From Populus alba (taxonomy: Eukaryota; Streptophyta; Magnoliopsida; Malpighiales; Salicaceae): a DNA stretch of 64,000 nucleotides. Positions 34,094 to 46,183 of the stretch are shown here, in pieces. The position numbers and the translations under genes were made by a program. The DNA is taken from assembly GCF_005239225.2 (NCBI RefSeq), contig NC_133292.1, positions 10,388,985-10,452,984 of the forward strand, read 5' to 3'. Below the pieces are notes generated by a model that worked only from the letters and a program-made list of their open reading frames with translations, was not told the origin of the DNA and did no database searches. The first letter of the stretch is position 1, and each line of letters starts with the position of its first letter.

Positions 34094-34390
34094 ATGGGTA
34101 TCCGTTTACCATCCATGATTATCAGTGTCAAACATGTAATAAAAGGGAAGTCTGTTCATGGTAGAAATCAGCCTGATGTACCCAAAGGACATGTAGCTGT
34201 ATATGTTGGAGAAATGCAAAAGAGGAGGTTTGTGGTTCCAATATCATACTTGAGCCATCCTTCGTTTCAAGATTTGCTTAACCGAGCTGAGGAAGAGTTT
34301 GGCTTCAATCCTCCAATGGGAGGTCTTACGATTCCATGCAGGGAAGATGCCTTCATCAAGCTTGCCTCTAGATTGCAAGCCTCATCATGA
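34094..34390 (+). CDS. SAUR: SAUR family auxin-responsive protein (copy 9)
   Basis: Intronless, 98 residues on the plus strand: [76 protein letters not shown] and a C-terminus LASRLQASS. Core motifs are complete, although HPMGG reads PPMGG. It belongs with the copies at 27563 and 37874 ([11 protein letters not shown]). Family role: auxin-responsive regulator of cell expansion. Confidence 0.95.
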   Translation: MGIRLPSMIISVKHVIKGKSVHGRNQPDVPKGHVAVYVGEMQKRRFVVPISYLSHPSFQDLLNRAEEEFGFNPPMGGLTIPCREDAFIKLASRLQASS

Positions 34391-34599
34391 ATTCAAAAGG
34401 AAGAAGAGAGCTATCTTTTCCAATTTTGTCTTTGTTTATGTATTTATTTTAATTTCTAGTAGAATAGTTGTATTGATTTGTGTAGAGAAGTATTTAAGGG
34501 ATGTCTTCGATAATTCTCCATTTTTGTGAATTATTATTTTTTATCTTAATTATTGTTAAAATCTACAGGGAGGACTCTTATTTAAGCAACTCTTTAAGT

Positions 34600-35270
34600 C
34601 CTTATAAAGGAGTTTTAAAAAAAAATATATATTCTAAAAAAGTGAATTATTTTTAAATGTTTGGTAGTATTATGAAAAATAAGTTAAAAAATATTTTTTA
34701 ATATTTGATTATATCATGGAAAATAAATTGAAAAATAACTTATTAATTTTTTTTCAAGTTTATTAAAAGAATAAGAAACAAATTTTACAAATTAAAAAGT
34801 TGAATGAGAATAAAATTGAAATAAAAAAATCTAATTTCATAAATGGTCTCAAATAAAATAAATAAAAATAAAAATAATAGAGATCAAATTTGACAGATAA
34901 AAAAATTAATAAATAGATTAAATTTAAAAAATTACAATTTCATAAATTATTTCAAATAAAATAAATAGCAATTAAAAGAATAAGAACCAAATCTGATAGA
35001 TAAAAAAATTTAATTAAAAAAATAAAAATAATAATAATTAAAAAATAAAAATCAAATTTGATATAATCAATAAATAATATGATATTTTTAAGTTTTTTCT
35101 AACTTTTAGAAAGTGTTTTTTTACTTTAAATAAAATAAAATATTTTCTTGAAAATTAAGTTAATTTATTTGAAGTAAAACTTATTTTTTATTGATAAATT
35201 TTTTTATTAGCAAATAATTACACAAAAATTTTAAAAGTAATTTTTTAAAAAACTACGGCCTAAGGAAATA
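34600..35270. mobile_element. Diverged inverted-repeat element (TTTGGTAGT family)
   Basis: AT-rich sequence carrying ATGTTTGGTAGTATTATG and TCATGGAAAATAAATTG motifs, shared with the elements at 35876 and 58338. The ends are eroded and the limits approximate. Confidence 0.45.
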
Positions 35271-35689
35271 ACAGCAAAATTTCACACGAAACAAAGTGCA
35301 CTGCGTAACCAATGATGAATATTACGGGCGGCTATTTAAACAACGAATTCGACACCACACAGGTGATAAATCCTCAATAGAGTAATTATTAACAGTGATA
35401 AATTATTAATGATTGCATTAAGAGGCACGGCTATATATATATAAATTATTAATGACAACACACAGGTGATAAATCCTGATCAATAGAGGAAGTATAAATC
35501 CACAAGAAATAATTTTTTAATGATATTAAATTATAATATAATAAAAAATCCTTTTATTTTTGGTATAGCAGATCAGTTTTTTTTCTATTAAATTTGTTCC
35601 TTTTTTTATCATATATTTAGCTTTTATTATTAATTTTATTATCTTTCTAATATATTCTCAATGATTAAAAACAAAAGAAAAAAGCCATG

Positions 35690-35870
35690 TGAATATTTGA
35701 TAAAGGGGCCTACCAAAGCCAATCTTTTCTGAATATGTTGCCTTGACTTGATGGTGTACGGCTGTTTCTTTTAATGCATTTGATATAGAGTCATCAGCCT
35801 TGAGGTAAGCCATGTGAACCCTTCTCGCCATGGGTCCTCCCCTGAGAAAAGAAACAGCCCTTCTAGAAAA
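35690..35870 (+). promoter_or_regulatory. Orphan SAUR-type promoter
   Basis: Matches the region upstream of the SAUR at 34094: GTGTACGGC, TTTGATATA, AGCCATGTGA(A/G)CC and CATGGGTCCTCC, in the same order and similar spacing. No SAUR frame follows. Instead an inverted-repeat element begins at about 35876. Confidence 0.65.
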
Positions 35871-35875
35871 ATTAA

Positions 35876-36735
35876 TTAGTTTAAGGTTATTTGTTTACAT
35901 GAAAGTAATTTTTTTTATAAAGTGAATTTTAGGGAAAGTAAATTTATAAAAAGTAAATTTAAAGAAAATATTTTTTTATGTTTGGTAGTGTTATGGAAAA
36001 TGAATTGGAAAACACTTTCCAGTGTTTGGTTGTATTATGAAAAATGAACTGAAAAATAATTTATTAATGAATTAATTTTTTTTTCAAGTTTATATAATAT
36101 ATATAAAATATTTAATCACTTACAATTGTTATAACCTAATTTTTGACCTTTTTTATTTTTTATTATTTTAAAAAAAGATGATGAAAAATAAAAATAAAAT
36201 AAATGAAGAATGAATTAAAATTTGGGTTAAGGGCAACATGATTGGAAGTTTAAAGATTTAATTAAACTCTTGACTAGTTTAATTAATTAAATCAAGGGTT
36301 TAATTGGAGAATTGATTTAATTAAATTTTAGATTATTTTAATTAATGAAATCAAGAGTTTAATTGAAGAATTAATGAGTTTGAGGACTTAATTAAACTTT
36401 GATTTAATCAAAAACCCAGGACTTAAATAAAATAAACCAAGAGAACCGGCTTCGTCTTCATTTTCAGGAGCAGCAAACCACAACTTTGCATTTTAATTCA
36501 CTTGCTACTGTAGCAGTTAATTATAATTCATTAGGTAGACGTGTGCTATGCACGCCAAAAGGAAAGTGTTTTCCTTTCTTTAACAGAAGGAAAACACTTT
36601 CCTTTCTCAAAGCAGCGATTTTATGTTGACCGGAATTAAGTTTTTGTTGACTTACTATTTTATATTGTTACCAAACATGAAAAAGTAAGGAAAATGAATT
36701 CCAGAAATTCATTTTTCTTGAAACAAACAAATCAT
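35876..36735. mobile_element. Non-autonomous inverted-repeat DNA element
   Basis: The ends are imperfect inverted repeats (left TTATTTGTTTACATGAAAG, right TTCTTGAAACAAACAAATCA). Inside each end lie TGTTTGGTA and GGAAAACACTTTCC or its reverse complement (near 36005, 36563 and 36590). No transposase is present. It is related to 58338-59925. Confidence 0.6.
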
Positions 36736-37311
36736 AAGAATATAATTGCAATTTTTATGCTAAAAACTCAATCTCAAAAGCCCTCGTACACCTTCTCTCT
36801 CAGTCCTTGTGTTTTTCACGCCCCTAAACCACTCACCTTCTCGCCTATTTATAATGGTCAAAATATTTAAAATACAAAGAAAGAATAAATTTGATGAGCA
36901 AGAGTACAAAGCTTGGAGTCTACTCAGCACTCTTCTTTAATCCTCACTCCATTTACTTGCCTCTTATTTCAAGGGAAAAAAACAAAGCCAAATCACCAAC
37001 AAATCTCACCTTGGCAAGCTGTTTTCAACCTCTTGGATGATTTATTAACTTCGAGCTCTTGTAAATACCACAAAACAGAAATAGAAATAACCATTGATCT
37101 TGAATTTTTCCATTTACACATGACCTAAATCAACAAACAATCTTAAAATTACGAATTCATTTCATAGGTAACATCGAATGCCTTTATCCTCTTTACTTGG
37201 ACACAGACATTGTTACAGAGTATATATATCATTAAAATCTTAATATGAATAATATTCACAAAGTCATCCATGGCATTAAAGGGTTTTTAGTTCATTTCAA
37301 TCATATCACAA
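36736..37311. other. Intergenic
   Basis: No gene supported; a 71-codon plus frame at 36913 has no motif. Confidence 0.5.
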
Positions 37312-37797
37312 TTATGACTTGAGATTTCTGTTTAATGGTTTTAGTTTTAGACCTTGGAAAGAGTGGAAATCTAAAACTGAAGGCGGGTTACTTCCTATAA
37401 GACCGTTGGAACCAGACAAGTACAACGTGTAGCAACGGGCAATTTCTGGACTTAAATAGTAGACACCATTGATGAGTGGCTCTTTGCCTTCGAGAACAAG
37501 AATCATAGTGTTATTAGATGCATGTCCATAAATATACCAGTGTTCAGCTGCCTGTTTTGAAGAATTAATAGTGAGTGACGCCAGGCTTGGACCAAGATGT
37601 GTGTCTCGATTAGGTCTCCAGGAATCAAGTGGTATCTGTGGATAAATAAGAAAGAGAAACTCAAAAACGCTGTCGAGCTTATCCTTGCTGAGCTTAAAGC
37701 CATCAGCCAAGTGGTGTGTGAAGCGTCCCTTTTGGAAGAAATACAGGCACCCATTTCTCATCTCTATAAATGCAGCTACCTCATTTGACCCTTCCAA
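37312..37797 (-). CDS. Unassigned 161-codon ORF beside the split SAUR
   Basis: An open minus-strand frame of 161 codons, long for this AT-rich DNA. It has an even amino-acid mix (for example [19 protein letters not shown] and [19 protein letters not shown]). I do not recognise the family. No transmembrane segment, signal peptide or repeat is evident. It starts 77 bp upstream of the divergent SAUR ATG and covers that gene's TATA box. It may be a remnant of an older gene, an exon, or chance. Confidence 0.25.
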   Translation of the reverse strand: MEGSNEVAAFIEMRNGCLYFFQKGRFTHHLADGFKLSKDKLDSVFEFLFLIYPQIPLDSWRPNRDTHLGPSLASLTINSSKQAAEHWYIYGHASNNTMILVLEGKEPLINGVYYLSPEIARCYTLYLSGSNGLIGSNPPSVLDFHSFQGLKLKPLNRNLKS

Positions 37798-37873
37798 CTC
37801 CCAAGGTGCTTCACTTACAAATTCTCCCCTTCACTACCAGAACCATTTCTATTCAAATCATACATTTCCTGAC
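37762..37873 (+). promoter_or_regulatory. Proximal promoter and 5' UTR of the split SAUR
   Basis: TATAAATG at about 37765-37772, about 105 bp before the ATG at 37874; the same spacing as in other SAURs here. Confidence 0.55.
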
Positions 37874-38170
37874 ATGGGTATCCTTAGTTTTCCCTCTGTG
37901 GCTCGTAATGCCAAGAGAATCCTCAAACATCAGTCTCTTCTGAGTAGAAATCACTCAAATCTTCCGAAAGGGCACGTTGCAGTGTACGTTGGAGAATGCC
38001 AAAAGAAGCGGTTTGTGGTCCCAATTTCATATATTAATCATCCTTCTTTCCTAGCCTTGCTTGATCGATCTGAGGAAGAATTTGGCTTCAATCATCCAAT
38101 GGGTGGTCTTACAATTCCTTGCAAAGAAGATGCCTTCTGTTGCTACCCAATTTTTGACCCATCTTTTTAA
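37874..38170 (+). pseudogene. SAUR: SAUR copy 10, 3' end replaced by a retrotransposon LTR
   Basis: From the [81 protein letters not shown]. Codon 88 ends exactly where the 12.9-kb retrotransposon begins (38138). The frame continues into the LTR for ten codons ([10 protein letters not shown]) and then stops. The severed tail (51046-51078) also codes ten residues plus stop, so the chimeric product keeps the original length of 98 residues and the entire SAUR core. It is disrupted as a gene but may still yield a SAUR-like protein. Its former 3' UTR is 12.9 kb away. Confidence 0.92.
38133..38137. repeat. Target-site duplication, left (CCTTC)
   Basis: Repeated at 51041-51045, directly beside both LTR ends. 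It is part of the SAUR codons for Ala-Phe. Confidence 0.95.
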
Positions 38171-40766
38171 TAAAGTTTTTGAAAAATTCAAAAATAGTGA
38201 AAAACAACAAAAATCCAAAAATATGTTTTTAATATATTTGCAATGTTTTTAGCATTTTCAACGTCGTTTAAAAAGAATTTAATTTTTCAAAAGATTTTCA
38301 AACGCGTTCGACTTTTCACGCGTCGTTTTTAAAATCATTGATTTTCCTCATCGAGTCGACGTTGATATTGCTCGTTTTCAAAAAAATACAAAAAAACAAG
38401 AAAAATCAAATTTTACAAAAAAAAAAAAGAAAAAAAAGAAAAAAAAAGTTAAGAAAACAATTTTGAGACCCAAATAATATTTTTGCAGGGAGTTTTGAAT
38501 ATTGGAGGGGGAGGCAACCTAAGAACTTTTTTTTTTTTTCTCTTCACCCGAAAGCAGCCGCTCCCCTTGGCCCAATAACATTTAATCCCTCTCTTTTAGC
38601 TGAAAATTAGGGACTTAGCCCCCCACCCATGGTCTTCTTTTCCTTGTTTCCAGCCGACATGGAGGCCCCTCCTCATGAGGAGAGCCCCTATTTCTTCTCA
38701 TCCCCAGTGATGTCAAAGGGGGGAGAGAGGGGGGATTGGTGAATTTTTTGGGGAGGACCCGAGGGCAGTGGGCAGAGACCAACGGATGTCCCTCACCTTT
38801 TGAGTTTTCTTCTTCTCCCTGAACCGGCCAAGAAACACAGCCGAGAGCCCCCTCCAAAGCCATTTTTTTTTTCTTCTTCCTCAGCCTCCCGAAGACCCCA
38901 CCTCCACCAGACCTCCACTTTACCCATCGCAGCCACCGAACCAGCTCCCCCTCACTCTCTTCATCAGACCACAAGGAACAATAACCCAGCACAGCCAACA
39001 CCCCAATTCCCCCGTCTCCCTCCTGGCCATATATATATATATATATTTTTTTTTTCAGCCGACCCACTCTGCTGTCTTCCTCACCCTCACCGGATAAACC
39101 AAGAGCAGCGTCCTCTTCTCCTCTGATCTCATTAGCAGCAGCCGGTCAACGAACAGAGCCCATAACAGCGGCGGCCGAGCTCCTCCAGCACACCGAGACG
39201 CCGCCCCTCACCGCTGATCTCCCTTCCACCAAGCCACCGATCTGCAGGCGATCTCCTCAGCACCGCCACCGATCTCCCCACGATTGAAGAACCCAGCTCA
39301 GCCACACCGCGAGACAAGCTCCCCTCCTCCAGCCGTTTCTCCAGCGGCGGCCCGCAGCAGCGCCGTCCACAGATCGGCAGCCACCGCCTCCAATACTCCT
39401 TCCACAACCACCAGATCAGCCGTAAGAAAATGGCAGAATAACGAAACTGAACAGCAAAAAGGAGAAGGAGACCCGAAACAAAGAGGAAGAGAAATAAATT
39501 GAAAACAGAGAACAAAAATTAAAATCGACTGGTGTGCGTTCTTTGCTTGATCTGCAGGTCGGCGCCAGCGAGGAAAGAAGAGGGGAAGAAGTCGATCCGG
39601 ACCCCCCTGCTGTTGGATTTTTTTTTTTCTGGTGGCGCCACGCGCCGCCCCTGTTCCCGCGCCTAGAAATCCTGCCGAACACTGTTCCCGCTGCATCCCT
39701 GTAATTTCAGTCGATTTTGGGGTTAATTTTGTAATTGTAAAATTGTTTAATGTAATATTTGTGTAATTTTGAGTTTATTTTTTTTATAGTTTGTATTTTA
39801 TGTAAATGTGGATGACAAAGAAAAAGAAAAAGAAAAAGAAAAGGAAAGGAAAGAGAGTGATAATAATAATAATAAAAAAAGAAATGTTTGTGTGTGTGTG
39901 TTTGTATTGTTTTTGTTTCTATGTATGTTATTGAATAAAAAAAAAAACAAGGAATTTAAATGTTTTTTTTTTGTTTTGGGCGGGCTGGAACATCAGCTCA
40001 GTCTCTTTTCACTCCGGGCTGGAATATCAGCCCAGCCCATGCGGCTGGGCTGAGTCCATTTTTTTTTCTTTTTTGGGCCGGAACATCAGCCCATGCCCAT
40101 GGGTCTGGGCTGAGTTCATATTTTTTCTTTTTTGGGCCGGAACATCAGCCCAGCCCATGGGTCTGGGCTGAGTCTGTATTTTTCTTTTTTTGGGCCGGAA
40201 CATCAGCCCAGCCCATGCGGTTGGGTTGAGTCCAGCCCTGTTACCAGAGGGCTGGAACATCAGCCCAGCCCATGCGGCTGGGCTGAGTCCAGCCTTGTGG
40301 CTGGGCCAATACAGGCCCAGCCCAAGCTATTTATTATATGTATATATATATTTATTTATTTATTTTGTGTTTTTTTTTTTTTTTTACATATAATTTTTTT
40401 TTTATATGATAAAATTGCAAGAATAAAGAAGAATTTAATATTCTGATTTCATCACGGATAAAGAATCATGAACTTACATGTAAGTTGTATTTTTTGAAAT
40501 TCGATGAAAGAACAGAATTTTTAAAACTTCTTTAACACATCAAGTCCACAAAGCAGCTTACCTCAGGTAGGGTGCGTTAGGGGTGCTAATACCTTCCCTA
40601 ACCACAACCAGTCCCGTACCCGCGATCTCTGACAAGACCAGTACATCAGGTTTCCTAGTAGCCCTCAATGAATTACTAGGTGGCGACTCCAAAGAACCAA
40701 ATCAGCAAAACAGGACGAATAATCGCCAGCCGATGCCGTGCGCCTGGTTTTTTTTGGGGTGCGACA
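38138..40766 (+). repeat. 5' LTR of the large element
   Basis: Starts TGTTGCTACCCAATTTTTGA and ends GGGGTGCGACA. It contains a GC-rich centre (39.1-39.7 kb), a poly-purine stretch near 39810-39850 and the hairpin array at 39.98-40.3 kb. Confidence 0.95.
39980..40300 (+). repeat. 57-60-bp hairpin array in the 5' LTR
   Basis: About six units of GGAACATCAGCCCAGCCCATG...GGCTGGGCTGAG type. In units at about 40028-40052 and 40260-40285, CAGCCCAGCC and GGCTGGGCTG form a perfect 10-bp stem around a 5-base loop. The 3' LTR has the same array. Confidence 0.9.
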
Positions 40767-40769
40767 GAA

Positions 40770-40787
40770 TGGCGACTCCACTGAGGA
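40770..40787 (+). other. Primer-binding site (tRNA-Arg type)
   Basis: TGGCGACTCCACTG, three bases after the 5' LTR, is complementary to the 3' end (including CCA) of plant tRNA-Arg(ACG) as I recall it. This is the primer type reported for Ogre/Tat elements. Confidence 0.75.
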
Positions 40788-43700
40788 AGGTATTGTTTTC
40801 AACATTATTGGACTAAGCTTTGTATATTTGATGTGTATGTTTTTGCATTTTTGTGTTTTATTTTTATTTTTTTTATCCATGCATTTTGTAGAATTATCTC
40901 ATGCATCACATAGTTAATTTTTTTTAAAGCACACACAAGCTTCAGGTTAGGAGGGGGACTAGCAGCTTACCTTATGACTTTTAGTCAAGGTTTAAGTTTG
41001 TGTAAACCCTAACTCTTCGTTGAGTGCTTAGACTGGTAATAGTTGGACACATACCATCTCATTGCCTACAAGCCCCCATATTGCCTCCACGAGGGCGATC
41101 ACTGGGACAACAAGAGACCTTTTTTAGAGACCGAATAGTAAACCTACCTTTTGTCTCACTTAAAAAGATTAGAACCTGCCTGTAGGATGTATGCTCCGTA
41201 AATATTTGTTTTGCATCCGAGCAAACCCTTCTTGAAGCATCTTGAACTCAAGACTTGTGGGTGACACATTGGTCGTCACTCCGAAAATTTTCATTGTAGA
41301 GTTTGGGCAAAAATCATGATTCTTGTTCCATCATACAAGAGTTACGACCATATTGTCACCCCTCGAAGGGCGAGTTCATCATATAGATTACATATTCATA
41401 AATTTATCATGCATGTACCGGGTTGAAAGGTAGGTCCCCCGCACAAGCTGTGCTGCACGTGATTGAAGAAAGATGATGGAAGTGAAGAAAGGTGTCGGAT
41501 AGAGGCTCATTATCAGATTAAGGTTGAGAGCCTCAAAGGTGAAATAGCTAGACTCAGATTTGCTTGAACAAGTGTTGAGTATTTAAATGGAAAGAGAATG
41601 TCTGCACAGTCTTCTGTGGGAACACTGTTTGTCCACGTCCAAGTGAAGCTGTATCTCTCCTTTTCAGTCATGAACAACAGCAACAATGCCTTCAGTCATC
41701 AACTAATGACAACTCTGATTCTTGTCCAGTTGTACTGTTAAGTGTTCATCGCCTCCACATCATCTAATAGAACCAAACGACTACTAGTCTCCTGTTCATG
41801 GTGCATTAGTCTGCTTTGAAGTTACCCCAATTATGAGCTCAATTCCAATTCAGCAACACAAGGTGTTAGTCTGAAAAATCATGATCAGATACTGAACTTC
41901 TAAGTGTGGCACGAGCAAAACATTATACTAGGCAAAGGAGTCAGGCCTAGTCTGAAAATATGAGTAGTTGTCGAACTTCAACGTGGCAGAGCTCTCTCTA
42001 CAAAAATTTGTTTATGATGCTGCAAGTTGAGAGTGCAAGAGAGGATCTACTAATTACATATGCTACAAATATTTCTCTCGTCAATTTCAGCACGAAGAAA
42101 TTATAGCATGTTGAAGAGCCAGATTTGGTTTGAAAACATGGAGCAGACATCAAACTTCAACGTTGCAGAGATCTCTCGGCAGGAATCTACTTGAGGATTT
42201 GTAATTGGGAAATCCAAGAAGGGATGCAGTGGTTTCAGATTGTCCACAATTTTCTCCTACCAGTATTGGCATTAAAACGCAAAAGTGGCTGTTTGCTGCA
42301 CCGTCAATGAGGAATCAAAGAGAAAATAGAGGAGTTGTGGATTCATCAGTTTCTCTTCCAATTTTGACAATATATGATTCCATACATTTTTGTTTTTGCG
42401 CACTGCATGGATTACCTAGATATTGACGGGTTTCCAACAATCCTAAAACCACAACAACATTGGAAGATTGAAATGATGTTGTGAGGATTTGCCGAAGGAT
42501 TGAACAAGCTATGAAGAGAGGAAAGATTGAAGGATCTGCCATGGATTCCAGAACCATGATGAGAGGTGAATCAAGAGATGACTTTGACAGTGTGAAACCT
42601 TAATTATGTGGTCTAGCCAGGTCTCACGGTAGCATCAATTGCTCAAATGTCTTTGCCAAGTTTGACATTCCTCTGCCGCTTAAGTTTGTCGACCAGGATC
42701 TACCAGATTCCAGAATTTTGCTTGACTCCGACAAATCCCATGTAATCACTATTTTCCAGGTGGTTCAATCCAGATAAGAGATGTGATGTCATGGTGGGGT
42801 CCTCAACCATTTCAATGGAGCAATTGCAAGAATTTCAAGAAGCGATTCTGAAAGTTGGTGAGCAAGGGACAAGTGGAGCTTGCAAAGGAGGGTGTCATTG
42901 GCTATATTGTCCCCCGAACATCATCAAAATGACATGTGATCGAAAGTGCTTAGGCAAAACACAGATATTGCCAGAAAAGCTGATTCAAGAATGGTGATGA
43001 ACAGTCAATCATATTGTTTTGGAATTCTGCATTTTGTTTTGATATCACATCTCATCCTTCAACGAAACATGCCTTGCTTTTGTCTCTTTGTTGTTTTGAA
43101 ATCAACAGATGTTTATCATTTTATTCTGATAAAATATTTTGATCAAACTCCAACATGCAATAAAGGCTAATCAATCCAGAAGATTAAAAGTGTTTTGATT
43201 ACAGAAATGACTCGATGCTTGAAAATAACATGAGGTGACTAAACAATTTTAAACTCATACCTCCTGAAACTGAACCACACATCATATAGCTAAGTTTTAG
43301 CAGTATGCATAATGACATGTAGTGGATTCGGTAGTTATGGACTCGTGAATCATGATTCTTACAAGTCCCAATCATTACATTGGATGAGGTCAAAATTTAT
43401 CAGTTCTAACCGACCTTGCTTGAAATGAGAAAAGGCCATCTTTGATATTCCCTTCACTTTCTAAAAATTATATCCCTTGTAGTCCCATTTTGAGCTTGAT
43501 AGAATATTTTTTTTTTTATGAAAACCCTGACTAGGATCACACCCCACACTGGGGGCAAATGAGAGATATTTTGAAGACATTGATGTAATTGATGGATAAA
43601 GGGGAAGGCTTAGAACAAAAGTCCAATGATTGAGAGAGAGATAAAACAAAACACATAGACTGGGGGCATATGGGAAATTTTTAAGGAAGGCTATGATAAA

Positions 43701-46183
43701 AAAAAAAAAAAAAAAAGAAGTTGAAATTGCCTTCACTTAAAGACAAGTCAAAGATAAAGGAAGGAGAACACCTATCAAGTCTATGAAGAGCAAAAGAAAT
43801 TTCAATCAAGGAAAGGCACAACAAAAGTCAATACCAAAAAAAAGACTAAGTTATAAACGTGACTTTCGGTGTCCATTATAAAGCCTCTGATGTTATCAGA
43901 TGATTAAGGTTGGTTATTCATCAAGGAAAGGTGGATTTGCATTATAACTTATGTTAAGAAAAGTCTGAACTTTGAGGATAACAAGGTTATGTGTCATTTC
44001 CTCTACAAAGACAACAATAGAAAACAAGTTGATGAATAATTGATGTTGATCCTAGGTTTTTGAAACCCTCAAACACCTTTTGAGCCTTTGAAATTCCTTT
44101 CTTTTATAGCCATGAACCATAGCCTGCATTACGTGCTCTTAAAAGCCCTTTTTAATCAAGCAAGCAATTTGAACCGATAAATGACGCTCTCAAAACTTGA
44201 AGAGCTTTTCCATAAGGGTCGTGACTTCATGAATTAAGCTATTGGTTATTATGCATGCTGATAAAACAAGTGCTAAGAAAAGAAATAATCTTTCTTGATA
44301 AAGCCTAAGTGTTGACTTGGGTGCCTTGCTTTTGAAATTCATAAAAAGGTCACCTCATCATAGACTATCAAATGATATACTCAATATCAAAGATTCAAAT
44401 TGATACAAAGAACCATGGAAAAAGCCATTTTAATCCTACAACGGGTCGATTTCTGTTTTCAAAATACAAGACAATCAAAGGACTGTGTATTTCGAATAAC
44501 GTGTGTTGGGTCTTTGATCAAAAAGCTTGATTTTCAAAAGATTTTCAAAAAAGGACATCTCTGATTTCATTTCAACAAACTAGACTTTGAATAGACATGA
44601 TCTTTGAAATATGAGAGTTGATTCCAGAACAAGGAAGATTATCAAACACAGAAGAACATTGATTGAGTATGCAAAATCATTGATAGAAATGACATTGAAG
44701 TCCTCGACACTCCTTGAAAAGTTGAGCAGCTGGGGGCAATACAGTGGACCTTAAGAAGGAAAACAAACAGTATCCAGATCAGCTGGGGGCAAAGAAAGAA
44801 TCACATGATGAGTCATCAAAGTCCATCAAAGTCGTCCCTGGCATTCACAAAAGCCATTTGGTTGTAAACAAAAGAATGAGCATGTTCAGATCAACTAGGG
44901 GCAATGTTGTTCAAAGACAATCCATGATTTAGTAAACTTCAGCAGCAATTGATGAGCAACACTGCACTTGAAGGATATTTTCATATCTTCATCTTGGGTC
45001 ACCCTCTGAAACATGGCTATGACTCCTGACAGATGTTATCGGGTGAGTGCATTTGAATGAACATCGAACATATGCACACCACCAAGACTGACTATGGAAC
45101 AATGCTGCACTTGAAGGACAATCTCATATTTTCATCCTTTGAAACATGGTTGTCGACAGACGTTACCACGCAATTGCATTGAATGAATGTCAGAAAGGCA
45201 CCCACCCCGAAGACTGACTGTGTGGGACAATTTGTTTTGAAGCCAGATGAGCACTTCACCACATGAGTATGGGTGATAAAAGCAACATCATTGATGAGGC
45301 TGAGACATTTCTTTTCACAATCTGATTAGAAGAGTTGAAAGGAATCTATGAGAAGAGCACTGAGCATACAACCATGAGCCTTTGTACTGCAAGCTATGAG
45401 ATGCATGTCTGGATGACTGATTGAGTTCCAAGGAGGCTGATGATAACATGTACTTGAATAGTACTGTTTCAACTAAAGGCCAGTTCATGACTGATTAACA
45501 ATCTTGATGGGTATTGGCATGATGCACACAATCAATCAGAGGATAATTCTCAGAAGAACCCAGGAGAGAAAATCCTTCATGATGAATCAAGCAGTACCAC
45601 ATTTGGGGGCAGGGTCAAGCTTGATGAACGATGCAAGCAGTAATTGTCAAAGACAGCCCGAGATGGGCACTGCATTTACAGTTGAGTGGATAGCTAGCAC
45701 ATGAAGGAGCCAATGTATCGGAAGAACAAACAATGCTTTGGGATACAAACAAGGGCACCCTATGACGATGGAGCATCAAAGAGGGGGGGACCTATATTTC
45801 AAATCAGGTAAGGATGCATGCATATCATCTAACCTAAAAAAAAAAAAAAACATTTGCACATATTTTTGAATTGTTACAGGAAAATCCTTAATGAGGTCCA
45901 ACAAGATGGTGGAAAAAGAAAGAAGCATTGTGGTGATGATGATAATAAAGAATCAGTTTTGATCATGGAATAAAATGGAAGATGGGATGAACCCTACCAT
46001 TAGGGAAATCCTAAAGAAATGAAAAGATCACCCTTGTAGTCAGGAAACACCGAGTTTTCAAATCCTATGATCGGGAAGTATCAGGAAGCACCAAGTTTTC
46101 CAGCCCTTCTTCTGTCATCCCCTCAAAGACTTCGCCAGGTAAGTCCTATTTTTCACACTTGTCATATCACATTCTTTCCATCT
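40788..46183 (+). other. Interior of the large element, non-coding
   Basis: No recognisable retroelement protein. Diverged local duplications are visible, for example TCGAACTTCAACGTGGCAGAG (about 41976) against TCAAACTTCAACGTTGCAGAG (about 42150), and the pair at 44945-45235. TGGGGGCA-type G-runs recur at about 43548, 43660, 44728, 44782 and 45604 and resemble the polypurine tract before the 3' LTR. Confidence 0.7.
44945..45235 (+). repeat. Tandem duplication, about 145-bp unit
   Basis: ACTGCACTTGAAGGA, CATCTTC/CATCCTT, GAAACATGG, GACAGAtGTTA and AAGACTGACT recur in the same order about 145 bp apart. Confidence 0.75.

Noticed and set aside
33739..34164. Frames of about 100 codons on both strands upstream of SAUR copy 9
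   Set aside because: They overlap the promoter and 5' UTR, have no motif, and conflict with the clear SAUR start at 34094.
38615..39696. Long frames on both strands in the GC-rich part of the 5' LTR (for example minus 38615-39067, 39132-39515 and 39298-39696)
   Set aside because: They are repeated in the 3' LTR at the matching positions, overlap each other in several frames, and show no protein family; a GC-rich LTR without stops explains them.
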